Positions 24,032 through 32,429 of a stretch of 41,410 bases of DNA are shown one piece after another. Location: the NCBI GenBank assembly GCA_002344975.1, contig DDUV01000027.1:26782-68191 (forward strand), in the 5' to 3' direction. Position 1 is the first letter of the stretch. Every line of letters begins with the position of its first letter. Source of the stretch: Saprospiraceae bacterium UBA2329 (GTDB taxonomy: Bacteria; Bacteroidota; Bacteroidia; Chitinophagales; Saprospiraceae). The notes below the pieces were generated by a model, which saw nothing but the letters and a program-made list of their open reading frames with translations, ran no database searches and had not been told where the DNA came from. The translations under genes were made by a program, and so were the position numbers.

Positions 24032-25128
24032 ATCTCTGATTTATAATGTGTTTGTAGTTCAGAAATATGACGCCCTGTAATTTCTTTGTCTTCATGGTCA
24101 TACATTTCTTTTGGTAACACTACTACACCTGCCTTTGTAGGTATAAAATCACGCATAATATCTTCATGATTTAATAATCCTGCAATAGTTACAGATCCTC
24201 CATAAAGTTGATTTTCAACAAGATGTACTTTTACATTTGAAAAATTTTGCAAGTCATTGCTAAAATACTTGTAAGATGATGCGGAACAAACGACATTAAA
24301 AAAAGTAGTCTGTTCTTTTGAAAACCTATTTTTTATGTTTGAAAGTCTTTCTTTGCCCTCAGTAAAATATTCATTTTCCTCCCCGTTTAGATAGAGTTCG
24401 TCAAGGTGGGGAACTGTAAATTTGATAAAAGGATAGTTTGTTTTCAGAAAGTTGATACACTCTTCATATTTTTCAATACTTTGATAGGCAATCGTATTTA
24501 ACTTTTCAGGTGAAAACTTAGTATATTCTACACGTCTTACCAAAATTTCTTTTGCTTTAACGTGCCAATTCAAGCCAATAAGTTTATCTAAATCTCTTTT
24601 TAGAGCATCTAAATTACCTGTAAACATTAATGATATTTTTCTTATTGGGGCTTCTTTCAATATTGTTTCAAGTCTATCCCTTGTGGGTCTTGGAACTATA
24701 ATTTCTCGTTGTTCCTGCATAGTTACTAGAGATAAGTCTATTCCATAGTTTTTGATACTCCATAAATAGTCTATTTTATCTTCCGAAATGTAACTTCCTG
24801 TTGTAACCGTTGTGATTTTTTTGTGTGGGAAGTATTCTGAAGCCCTCTTAATAAAGTCGTAAATAAGTGGGTGTAAAAATGGGTCTGTATGTGCAGCAAC
24901 CATTACCCCTGCACCTAAACGTACAAAGTTATGGCTATCTCTTATAAACTTAAAACCTTCATAAAGGTCTTCAACCGTAATTTGTGGCAAGGGCGGAAAT
25001 CTTTTTAGGATTGGGTCTTTATGTACCTTGCAAAAGATACAACCTACTCCGCAGTTCTTGGAACTTATAGGAATATTACCCCAATTTATGATTTCATATG
25101 AAAAGGCATAGAATTCTTCTTGTGTCAT
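24019..25128 (-). CDS. Radical SAM protein with DUF512-like C-terminus (first gene of the operon)
   Basis: A 369-residue protein. NCGVGCIFCKVH provides C26, C30 and C33 for the radical SAM cluster. The middle has TTVTTGSYISEDKIDYL and ISLMFTGNL. The C-terminal ~90 residues (FNVVCSASSYKYF, GGSVTIAGLLNHEDIM, GVVVLPKEMYDHED) resemble DUF512, where SVTIAGLL-like stretches recur. DUF512-bearing radical SAM proteins have no settled function. This is the first gene of the ten-gene - strand operon; no clear TAnnTTTG element was found in its 47-bp leader up to the right palindromic site. Confidence 0.78.
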   Translation of the reverse strand: MTQEEFYAFSYEIINWGNIPISSKNCGVGCIFCKVHKDPILKRFPPLPQITVEDLYEGFKFIRDSHNFVRLGAGVMVAAHTDPFLHPLIYDFIKRASEYFPHKKITTVTTGSYISEDKIDYLWSIKNYGIDLSLVTMQEQREIIVPRPTRDRLETILKEAPIRKISLMFTGNLDALKRDLDKLIGLNWHVKAKEILVRRVEYTKFSPEKLNTIAYQSIEKYEECINFLKTNYPFIKFTVPHLDELYLNGEENEYFTEGKERLSNIKNRFSKEQTTFFNVVCSASSYKYFSNDLQNFSNVKVHLVENQLYGGSVTIAGLLNHEDIMRDFIPTKAGVVVLPKEMYDHEDKEITGRHISELQTHYKSEIWKA

Positions 25129-25175
25129 TTTATGTATGTCTTAATGTAGGTAACTTAAGGTTTGTTTGTTGAGGC

Positions 25176-25304
25176 GTTGGCAAAAAATGGCTCTTTTGGT
25201 TTTGCGAAGGGTCGGCTTATGTGTTGGGCAAAACCAAATGTGCCATTTGTGCCGTGGGCTAAAATTGTTTTTAAAAAATGTGCGGTGGGAAAAAATAAAA
25301 ATAC
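25176..25304. repeat. Second-type palindromic site and AT-rich repeat, right flank of the glycan operon
   Basis: 25176-25248 is a hairpin with outer arms AAATGGC/GCCATTT and inner arms TTTGGTTTTGC/GCAAAACCAAA, with a TCT/TGT bulge, same frame and orientation as the site at 14795. 25265-25304 contains TTGTTTTTAAAAA and AAAAAATAAAAATAC, inverted relative to the copy at 14743-14785. The pair brackets the ten-gene operon. Confidence 0.55.
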
Positions 25305-25433
25305 AGAAGCGTTGGCTTTTGGGTCGGCTGTCTGAATGTTCACTTTTTCTGTCCTTATTTTCTGTTTCATTCTGTCGTTCATTTTTACTTGGTTCGTTCT
25401 TTAGGCTTGCAGGTAACTCGTTTATAGCACTGA

Positions 25434-25480
25434 AAAAAACATCCTTATCTACCCAAAACAGCCGGCTAAGGATGTTTTTT
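25434..25480. terminator. Bidirectional rho-independent-type terminator
   Basis: AAAAAACATCCTTA and TAAGGATGTTTTTT form a perfect 14-bp stem around a 19-base loop, with A and T tracts that allow termination on either strand. It sits near the right edge of the AT-rich island, upstream of the operon's first gene and downstream of the permease gene (also - strand, ending at 25842), so it may insulate neither directly; it could stop read-through from the permease into the operon. Confidence 0.75.
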
Positions 25481-25841
25481 GATCTGAAAGCAAAGTTAAA
25501 AACTATTCAAACATCAGAGGTCATCAAAGGGGCTTTTTATTTTCTGGATATGCCGGGTACTCACATGCGTGTAGATTTCCGTTGTCTTTGAGCTTTTGTG
25601 TGTCGGTAATTTCTGAATCTGTTCGGAGGTGTGCAGCCGTTTGTAATCGGATATATACGCCATTCGGGCGGGGCTTTTCCGGCGGCTCAACCCGGCCGGT
25701 ACTGCCCCGCGCTACGGAGCCGCAGGTATGGAGCGGACGACCCCTGCCTGCCGGCAGGCACGGCGACCCCGCCTCCCGTAAGCTACCCTCCTTCGGAGGG
25801 GCTGGGGGTGGCTGGCAGTGCGGGGTGGCGCCCCCCAAAAA
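25481..25841. other. Intergenic junction from AT-rich island to GC-rich DNA, with dispersed repeat
   Basis: No gene is supported. The base composition changes to GC-rich near 25.63 kb. 25745-25760 is a perfect 16-bp palindrome, TGCCTGCCGGCAGGCA. 25782-25812 is a CCCTCC..GGAGGG hairpin followed by GCTGGGGG, nearly identical to 35379-35409. Confidence 0.6.
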
Positions 25842-27278
25842 TCAGCTTTTTACATCGCCGTACTTCCTCCGCCAATACAGCAGGGGCAGGGTACCCAATG
25901 CGATGAGCGAGAGGCCCATCATGGCTTCGCGGGGGCGCTGGAAAATGGTGATGATGACCAATGCGGCGCAAAACGCGACAAAAAGGGCCGGCACGACCGG
26001 GTAGCCGAATGCTTTGTACGGGCGCTCGGCGTGGGGCATTTTGCGGCGGAGCACGAACACCCCGAAGGCGATGGAGCCGTAGAAAATGAAGGACGCGAAG
26101 ATGAGCATGTCGGTGAGTTGGTCGAAGGAGCCGGAGAAGACCAGGGTACAGGACCACACCATCTGCATGAGCAAGGCGTTGCCGGGGGTGCGGAAGGTGG
26201 GGTGGATACGGGCGGCGCGCTGCGAGAAGAAGCCGTCGCGGGCCATGGCGAAATAGATGCGGGCGGCGGTGAGGATGGTGGCGTTGGTACAGCCCAGGGT
26301 GGTGATGATGATGAGCAGCGAGATGAAAAGCAGGCCCGGATCGCCGAAGAGTTTTTGCATGACGGCTACGGCGGCAATGGTGTTGGTGTTTTGGGCCAGC
26401 GCGATCATTTCGTCAATGGGGAAGACGTAGAGGTAGGTGAAATTGACGGCCAGATAGGTGCCGATGATGATGAGGATGCCGATGGTGAGGGCCAATGGAA
26501 TGGTGCGTTGCGGGTTTTTGACCTCGTCGCCGATGAAGCCGATGTTGAGCCAGCCCTCGTAGGCCCAGAAGGCGGCCAGCATGGCTGCAAACATGGGGCC
26601 GACGATGCCGAAGCGCCCGGTGAAGGCGGCGGGCGGGAAGCCGGTAGCGGCGTGGGTGACGTTTTCGATGCTGCCGCTGCCGAAGGCGATGCCGAGCAAT
26701 ACGATGAGCGCGAGGCTGGAAACCACCAGCACGGTGATGACTTTGCTGACCCAGCCGCCGTGCTCGACGCCGCGGTAATTGATGGCTACCAGCGTGACAA
26801 TGAGCGCTACGGCTACTACTTTGACGCCGATGTTGGCAAAAGGGAAAAAGATGCCCAGAATGGACCACTCCTCCCAAGCGGCGCCGAGGCGGGGCAGTTC
26901 GACAACGGCGTTGACCGACTGCGAAAATACATACGCGATGGACGCAATGGAGGCGGACTGTATGACGGAAAAGCTGCTCCAGCCGTAGTAGTAGGCGAAA
27001 ATTTTGCCGTATATTTTTTTGAAATACGCATACGGGCCGCCGCTCTCGGTGATCATGGAGCCGATTTCGGTGGTGGTGAGCACGCCCAGCAGCGTGACGA
27101 CGCCCGCCAGCACCCAGGCCAGCAGTACCAGCTTGGGCGATTGCAGTTCGAGCGACATGGGCGCCACTTTTTTGTAAACGCCCGATCCGATGATGGAGCT
27201 GACAAAAAGAATGACGGCAGCGGGCAGGCCGAAGGCTCTGACCAAGTGTTTGTCTCCGTGTTTTTGTTGTTCTTGCAT
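25842..27278 (-). CDS. APC-family amino acid permease
   Basis: A 478-residue inner-membrane transporter with ~12 helices. After the charged start MQEQQKHGDKHLVRAFG comes VSSIIGSGVYKKVAPM, the helix-1 GSG motif that binds the amino acid carboxylate. TEIGSMITESGGPYAYFKKI is the helix-2/3 signature of the LAT/APC group, and EGWLNIGFIGDEVKNPQRTI the consensus helix-6/7 region. The substrate is unknown; LAT-like members prefer neutral amino acids. The frame is open further upstream, but the start at 27278 is chosen because it follows a good promoter and gives a normal length. Confidence 0.88.
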   Translation of the reverse strand: MQEQQKHGDKHLVRAFGLPAAVILFVSSIIGSGVYKKVAPMSLELQSPKLVLLAWVLAGVVTLLGVLTTTEIGSMITESGGPYAYFKKIYGKIFAYYYGWSSFSVIQSASIASIAYVFSQSVNAVVELPRLGAAWEEWSILGIFFPFANIGVKVVAVALIVTLVAINYRGVEHGGWVSKVITVLVVSSLALIVLLGIAFGSGSIENVTHAATGFPPAAFTGRFGIVGPMFAAMLAAFWAYEGWLNIGFIGDEVKNPQRTIPLALTIGILIIIGTYLAVNFTYLYVFPIDEMIALAQNTNTIAAVAVMQKLFGDPGLLFISLLIIITTLGCTNATILTAARIYFAMARDGFFSQRAARIHPTFRTPGNALLMQMVWSCTLVFSGSFDQLTDMLIFASFIFYGSIAFGVFVLRRKMPHAERPYKAFGYPVVPALFVAFCAALVIITIFQRPREAMMGLSLIALGTLPLLYWRRKYGDVKS

Positions 27279-27299
27279 GGTCAATTTTGATGTATTCAA

Positions 27300-27329
27300 C
27301 AAAAGTAGAGAAATACATGATACAGACAA
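27300..27329 (-). promoter_or_regulatory. Promoter of the APC permease (TTG-N19-TACTTTTG)
   Basis: On the - strand TTG is followed after 19 bases by TACTTTTG, matching both halves of the Bacteroidota promoter (-33 TTG, -7 TAnnTTTG). It lies 21 bp before the permease ATG, in the divergent region shared with the cyclase gene. Confidence 0.65.
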
Positions 27330-27340
27330 CCGATTCATTG

Positions 27341-27348
27341 TATTTTTG
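27341..27348 (+). promoter_or_regulatory. -7 element of the cyclase-TPR gene
   Basis: TATTTTTG matches TAnnTTTG and lies 21 bp before the ATG at 27370. The -33 TTG is not evident. It is back to back with the permease promoter. Confidence 0.5.
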
Positions 27349-27369
27349 GCCCCGTACAACCATCGCTCT

Positions 27370-29436
27370 ATGCCGCCCATGCGCCGATTGGCAGCCATCA
27401 TGTTTACCGATATCGTAGGCTACACTGCGATGATGCAACGCGACGAAGCCGATGCGCTGTTGCGGGTGCGCCGCTACCGGGAGTTGCTGGCCTTGCATTC
27501 GGAGCGGCATCACGGGGAGTTGCTGCACCACTACGGCGACGGCAGTCTCACCATTTTTTCCAGCGCGGTAGAGGCCGTTATTTGTGCCCGCGATCTGCAA
27601 TTGGACCTCCAAAAATCGCCCGCCACGCCCCTCCGCGTGGGCATCCACATCGGCGACATTGTGCGCGACGGCGACGACCTCTACGGCGATGGCGTGAACA
27701 TTGCCTCCAGGGTGCAAAACTTAGCTCCGGTGGGCGCCGTGCTCTTCACCGACCGCGTGCTGGAAGACATCCGCAGCCACCCGGAACTGCCGTACAAGGC
27801 ATTAGGCAAGTACTCCCTGAAAAACATAGAGCAGCCGGTGCAGGTATATGCCCTCAGCGGGCCGGGTTTCGCCGATCTGAAAAGCAGCGACCTGCAAAGC
27901 CCGAAAGGCAAGGCGTTGTCGGGCGCTCCGCAATCTGCCGCTTGGCGCATCGGCATGGGCGCGCTGGCATTGGGACTGACGGCTCTGGCCCTGTCGGCGG
28001 TGTTTTTGTGGAATCAGTTCCGACCCAAAGAACAGCCTTTGGCATTGGCGGCAACAGAAGCGCCCTCGGTGGCCATCCTGCCGTTCAAAGACCTCAGTCC
28101 GGGCGGCGATCAGGAATGGTTCGGCGAGGGCATTGCCGAAGAAATTCTCTTCGCCCTCAGTAGGGTAGAGGGGCTGAAAGTGGCGGGCCGCAGCTCCACG
28201 TTCGCGTTCAGCAAGGAAGAAACCGACCCCCGCGAAATCGGGCGGCGGCTCAATGTGGGCGCGGTGCTGGAAGGCAGCATCCGCAAGGTGGGCAACCGCA
28301 TCCGCATCACGGCGCAATTGGTGAACACCCGCGACGGTTTCCAAATCTGGTCGGAATCGCAGGAGCAGGAGCTGAGCGATATTTTTGCCGTACAGGAAGA
28401 CATTGCCCGCTCGGTAGCCGGCAAACTCACCGGGGCGCTTTTAGGCGATCAGTCCTCGCCCTTGGTGCAGCGCGGCACCGGCAATACCGAAGCGTATCAG
28501 GCCTGGTTGCAGGGGCGTTACCAGCTCAGTCAGCGGGTGGACGGCGCCGAGCAGGCGGTGGGATATTTCCAAAAAGCCATTGAGTTGGACCCCGAATTTG
28601 CAGCCGCTCATGCCGGTTTGGGCAATGCCTATATCTGGTTGGGATACAGCAATTCCGTGCCCTCGCACGAGGCATTTCCGCAGGCCCGCACCCATGCCCG
28701 CCGCGCCCTCGAACTCGATCCGCGTTCGGCTTATGCCTGGAGCATTTTGGGATCGGTACACCTGTGGTACGACTGGGATTGGGCTGCCGCCAAAAGCGCA
28801 TTGGACACCGCTATTGCCATCAATCCCGCCGAAGCCAGGGCCATGCTCGATCTGGGCTGGTACCACGCCTTGCGCCGCGATTTTGCCGCCGCTACCGAGT
28901 ACATGCTCAAGGCGGTGGCCACCGACAGCGTGGATTTGGAATACAACATAGACTTAGCCGACATGTACCGCATGTGGGGCCAATACGAGCGCAGCGCCGC
29001 CATCTCGGAAAAAATGCGCGCGCTCTATCCCGAAAACAGCGATACCTACTGGATGCTGGGGATGAACGACTACTCGCGGGGCAGGTACCGGGAGGCGACG
29101 GCTCATTTTGAAAAAACGGTGGAGTACTCCGGCAAGGAAGCCTGGGCCATGCTGCACTGGGCAATGGGATTGGCCAAATCTGGCCGTCAGGAACAAGCCC
29201 GTCGCGTCATTCGGGAGGCATTGGCCGCCGAGCCGCTGGCCGAAAATGCGCCGGTGGAACTGGCTATGGCCTGGCTGAGTCTGGGCGAAAAAGACAAAGC
29301 GCTGGGTCTGCTGGAATCCGCTGCCCGCTCGCACGCCAACTGGCTCATTTCCATCAGTATGGACCCTGTATGGGATGAATTGCGTCAGGAACCGAGGTTC
29401 AAAAAAGTGATGCAACAGATGGATTTTCCGAAGTGA
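27370..29436 (+). CDS. Class III nucleotide cyclase-like domain + TM + TolB/FlgO-like domain + TPR repeats
   Basis: A 688-residue membrane protein. Residues ~5-165 are a class III cyclase homology domain: RLAAIMFTDIVGYT with metal Asp D14, HHYGDGSLTIF with D57, and DLYGDGVNIASRV with the transition-state Asn and Arg. The Lys that normally precedes GD in the purine-binding strand is replaced (LLHHYGD). One helix at ~193-215 crosses the membrane. Residues ~233-355 resemble the TolB/FlgO-like domain often found with such cyclases: VAILPFKDLSPGGDQEWFGE, VGAVLEGSIRKVGNRIRI. Residues ~370-688 are TPR repeats (AIELDPEFAAAHAGLGNAY and similar). It may sense periplasmic partners through TPRs and signal by a cyclic nucleotide, if active. 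Start: first ATG after the -7 element; 27379 is an alternative. Confidence 0.85.
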   Translation: MPPMRRLAAIMFTDIVGYTAMMQRDEADALLRVRRYRELLALHSERHHGELLHHYGDGSLTIFSSAVEAVICARDLQLDLQKSPATPLRVGIHIGDIVRDGDDLYGDGVNIASRVQNLAPVGAVLFTDRVLEDIRSHPELPYKALGKYSLKNIEQPVQVYALSGPGFADLKSSDLQSPKGKALSGAPQSAAWRIGMGALALGLTALALSAVFLWNQFRPKEQPLALAATEAPSVAILPFKDLSPGGDQEWFGEGIAEEILFALSRVEGLKVAGRSSTFAFSKEETDPREIGRRLNVGAVLEGSIRKVGNRIRITAQLVNTRDGFQIWSESQEQELSDIFAVQEDIARSVAGKLTGALLGDQSSPLVQRGTGNTEAYQAWLQGRYQLSQRVDGAEQAVGYFQKAIELDPEFAAAHAGLGNAYIWLGYSNSVPSHEAFPQARTHARRALELDPRSAYAWSILGSVHLWYDWDWAAAKSALDTAIAINPAEARAMLDLGWYHALRRDFAAATEYMLKAVATDSVDLEYNIDLADMYRMWGQYERSAAISEKMRALYPENSDTYWMLGMNDYSRGRYREATAHFEKTVEYSGKEAWAMLHWAMGLAKSGRQEQARRVIREALAAEPLAENAPVELAMAWLSLGEKDKALGLLESAARSHANWLISISMDPVWDELRQEPRFKKVMQQMDFPK

Positions 29437-29527
29437 GTTGCCGGTTAGCGGTATGCGGTGGGCGGTCGGCGGTACCTGCGTAGAGTGTTCAGAGGGCGGT
29501 AGGCAGTGGGCGGCTGCAAGCTGCAAA

Positions 29528-29551
29528 CCGCTGGTCGCGGGGCTTTTTTTT
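29528..29551 (+). terminator. Weak terminator-like hairpin after the cyclase gene
   Basis: CCGC and GCGG form a short stem around TGGTC, followed by GGC and a run of eight T. The short stem makes it uncertain. Just upstream (29440-29515) lies G-rich word-like repeat DNA. Confidence 0.35.
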
Positions 29552-29582
29552 AATAAAAATAGCATTTATTTAGCATTGGCCG

Positions 29583-29742
29583 TTAGCTATTAGCCGCAAC
29601 CACGCCCTGCGTGGTTGATTTTCCAAAAGGAGAAGAGTTCATTTTCAAAAGTACGTTTAGAAATTTCCCATGAGGAAAATCTTCTTCCTAAAGAAAAAAT
29701 AAGCTAACACCACGCCGGGGCGTGGCAGCAGCTTGTAGCTTT
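29583..29742. repeat. MITE/REPIN-like palindromic element, copy 2
   Basis: ACCACGCCCTGCGTGGT on the left and CCACGCCGGGGCGTGG followed by CAGCTTGTAGCTTT on the right enclose AGAAATTTCCCATGAGGAAAAT in the centre. The same parts in the same order, with CAGCTTGTAGCTTTT, make up the element at 8453-8682. No gene. Confidence 0.6.
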
Positions 29743-29763
29743 GAAAAATAAGCTAAACTAAGT

Positions 29764-29885
29764 AGTTACTAAAAATAAGGGACTCGTTTTCAAAATTGGA
29801 GTTTTGAAATTTTCCCCAATGGAAAATCGAATTTCCTAATAATAAACAAGCTAACAGCCAGCAGCTAACGGCCAGCAGCTATTGG
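29764..29885. repeat. Partial copy 3 of the palindromic element
   Basis: It holds AGTTACT at the left and the central stretch CTCGTTTTCAAAA.. TTTTGAAATTTTCCCC AATGGAAAATC but lacks the GC hairpin arms. It ends in the word-like repeat CAGCAGCTAACGGCCAGCAG just before the decarboxylase gene. Copies 2 and 3 together fill the gap of almost 480 bp. Confidence 0.5.
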
Positions 29886-29912
29886 TAAGTATTCAATAAA
29901 CACAAGCATCCA

Positions 29913-31337
29913 ATGACACATACCGAATTCCGCCAACGCGCCCACGAACTTGCCGACTGGATGGCCGACTACTTCGAAAACGTGGCCCAATATCCGGTGA
30001 AACCCGCCGTATCACCCGGCGACATCAAGGCGCAACTGCCTGAACACCCGCCGATTGCTTCGGAGCCGTTCGAGGCGCTGATGGACGATTTTCAAAAAAT
30101 CATCCTGCCGGGAATGACACATTGGAGCCATCCGCAGTTTTTCGCCTACTTCCCCACCGGAAACAGCGCGCCCTCCGTGCTGGCCGAAATGTTGACCGCC
30201 ACCATCGGGGCGCAGTGCATGATCTGGCAGACCTCGCCCGCCGCCGAAGAACTCGAAGAGCGCGTGATGGAATGGCTGCGCGATATGCTGGGCCTGCCTT
30301 CCGACTGGGTGGGCGTCATACAGGACACGGCCTCTACCGCCACCCTCGCCGCGCTCATCACCGCCCGCGAACAGGCCACCGAATGGGCCGTCAACCAGCG
30401 CGGGTTTTATCAGTCGGCCCGCCTGCGGGTGTATGCCTCGGCGCAGGCACATTCGTCCATCCTCAAAGACGTGCGCATTGCCGGCTACGGCGAAGACAAC
30501 TTAGTTTACATTCCCACTGACGATGCCTACGCCATGATTCCCGAAGCGCTGGAGCAGGCCATCTTAGCCGATCTGGAGCAAGGCTACCTGCCCGCCTGCG
30601 CAATAGCCGCCGTGGGCACCACGAGTTCTACTGCCATTGACCCGCTGCGGCCCATCGGCGAAATCTGCCGCCGCCACGGGGTTTTCCTGCATGTGGACGC
30701 CGCATACGCCGGGGCCGCTCTGCTGCTGCCCGAAATGCGCGGCCTCATTGACGGCATTGAGCAGGCCGACAGTTTGGTGTTCAATCCCCACAAATGGATG
30801 TTCACCAATTTCGACTGCACGGCCTATTTTGTGCGCAACAAAAGCTCGCTTCTGCGCAGTTTCAGCATCCTGCCGGAATACCTGAAAACCCCCGAAGACC
30901 AGCTCGTGAACAACTACCGCGACTGGGGCATACCGCTGGGCCGCCGGTTTCGCGCCCTCAAGCTCTGGTTCGTCATTCGCACTTATGGCGTAGAGGGGCT
31001 TCAGGGCAAAATCCGTTCGCACATCGAGTACGGGCAGCGCTTGGCCGCCGTCATTGCCGCTGCGCCCGATTTTGAACTCATGGCGCCCGTATCGCTCAAC
31101 CTCGTTTGCTTCCGGTACCGCCCGCAGGCAGCCCTCAGTCCCGAAGATTTAGACCGCCTCAACGAGCAACTCCTGCTGCGCCTCAACGCTTCGGGCCGCA
31201 TCCTGCTGACGCAAACCCGCCTGTCGGGCCGCTACGTCCTGCGCATGGTGGCCGGTCAGACAGACGCTACCTGGGAGGAGATGGAGAAGGGCTGGCAATT
31301 GGTGGCGGAAATGGCGCGGGGAATGGAGGTTTTTTAG
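29913..31337 (+). CDS. PLP-dependent aromatic-L-amino-acid decarboxylase (group II)
   Basis: A 474-residue fold-type I PLP enzyme, the normal length for aromatic amino acid decarboxylases. The PLP-binding Lys is K294 in NPHKWMF; the ring-stacking His is in SAQAHSSILKD and the PLP-nitrogen Asp in FLHVDAAYAG. HPQFFAYFPTGNSAPSVLAE at 72-91 is the substrate-pocket stretch of the DDC family. It converts an aromatic amino acid (Tyr, Trp or DOPA) to the amine with CO2 release; the exact substrate is not decidable from sequence. It stands alone after ~480 bp of repeat DNA and 39 bp before the ADP-ribosylglycohydrolase gene. Confidence 0.9.
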   Translation: MTHTEFRQRAHELADWMADYFENVAQYPVKPAVSPGDIKAQLPEHPPIASEPFEALMDDFQKIILPGMTHWSHPQFFAYFPTGNSAPSVLAEMLTATIGAQCMIWQTSPAAEELEERVMEWLRDMLGLPSDWVGVIQDTASTATLAALITAREQATEWAVNQRGFYQSARLRVYASAQAHSSILKDVRIAGYGEDNLVYIPTDDAYAMIPEALEQAILADLEQGYLPACAIAAVGTTSSTAIDPLRPIGEICRRHGVFLHVDAAYAGAALLLPEMRGLIDGIEQADSLVFNPHKWMFTNFDCTAYFVRNKSSLLRSFSILPEYLKTPEDQLVNNYRDWGIPLGRRFRALKLWFVIRTYGVEGLQGKIRSHIEYGQRLAAVIAAAPDFELMAPVSLNLVCFRYRPQAALSPEDLDRLNEQLLLRLNASGRILLTQTRLSGRYVLRMVAGQTDATWEEMEKGWQLVAEMARGMEVF

Positions 31338-31376
31338 TAGTTCGGGGGGTATGAAAATCCTTTAATCCTTTTCACC

Positions 31377-32429
31377 ATGAATCTCAAGGCTACCAGCATC
31401 TCGGTTTCCTCGCTCAGCCAACTCCTTCTCGGTACGGCCATCGGTGATGCGTATGGCGCGGGAGTGGAATTTCAGGACCGGAAGCGCATCCGTGCAGAGG
31501 TGGACTTTTCTCGCTTTTTCAACTGGCGTGATCAGATTCCCGCCGACGAAAAGTCGCGGGTTGTATTTACCGTCAATTATCACGCCTGGGATTACACCGA
31601 CGATACGGAGATGACCATAGGCCTCATTCGGGCGCTCATGTCGGGACTGCCGTTTACAGAAGACTTGTTGGTAGCGGAATGGAAAGCCGAGTACGAGCGC
31701 GGCATTCGCCAAAAAGGATACGGCAGAAACGGCCACGGTTCGATGAGCTGGTACTACTCCGGCGAAAAAACGATAGAAGAAATCCGAGGTTTCCAACGCC
31801 ATCGGAGCAACCCCGGCAACGCTCCCGCCACGAGAGCCACTGTGCTCGGTTTGCTGCCCGAACACCTCATACAGGAGTACGCCGCCATCAATGCCAATGC
31901 CACCCACCCGCACCCGTACGCGGTGATGTCGAGCCGGTGCATCGCTCTGGCCGCCCGGTGGATGTTGGTTTTGCGAGGGATTCCCTCAGAGGTGATTCGG
32001 TATTGCGTGGCTCAAGTAGCGTTGGACGAGGATTTTGCCGCCTATCTTCAACGAGTGGATGCGCTGGGCCGTTATGAAAGTTTGGATCATGGAGATTGGG
32101 AAACGCTTTGTGGCCCGCAACCCATTGTGGCGCCCTGGTTTCTACCCGGCATTGAAGGGATGCCTTCTGATTCAAAATTCACCACCGGATGCGCCCTGTA
32201 CGTTCTCAAACACAGCGCTACGGCTATGGATGCGCTCCGTATGTCGGTGCATACCGGCGGAGACGTGGACTCGCTGGCATCCATTACCACCGGCATCATG
32301 GCTGGACGGGAGGGTTTGAACAGCTTGCCGGATTGGATGATGGAGCAGGTGGAGGGCCGGGCGTATTTGGAAAACCTGGCGGAGGAATTGGGGGAGTATC
32401 TGTGTAAGTTGTGGGGCCGAGAGAATTGA
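31377..32429 (+). CDS. ADP-ribosylglycohydrolase family protein
   Basis: A 350-residue all-helical hydrolase that removes ADP-ribose from proteins or related molecules. Metal-binding motifs of the DraG/ARH family are complete: GTAIGDAYGAG near residue 20, YTDDTEM near 73-79, and HTGGDVDSLASITTGIMAG near 293-311. HPHPYAVMSSRC near 178 is also family-typical. Target unknown; no ADP-ribosyltransferase gene is nearby. Start is the first ATG after the decarboxylase stop. Confidence 0.88.
   Translation: MNLKATSISVSSLSQLLLGTAIGDAYGAGVEFQDRKRIRAEVDFSRFFNWRDQIPADEKSRVVFTVNYHAWDYTDDTEMTIGLIRALMSGLPFTEDLLVAEWKAEYERGIRQKGYGRNGHGSMSWYYSGEKTIEEIRGFQRHRSNPGNAPATRATVLGLLPEHLIQEYAAINANATHPHPYAVMSSRCIALAARWMLVLRGIPSEVIRYCVAQVALDEDFAAYLQRVDALGRYESLDHGDWETLCGPQPIVAPWFLPGIEGMPSDSKFTTGCALYVLKHSATAMDALRMSVHTGGDVDSLASITTGIMAGREGLNSLPDWMMEQVEGRAYLENLAEELGEYLCKLWGREN

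Noticed and set aside
8690..25630. Prophage or conjugative element
   Set aside because: No integrase, capsid, terminase, relaxase or type IV secretion gene was recognised in the island.
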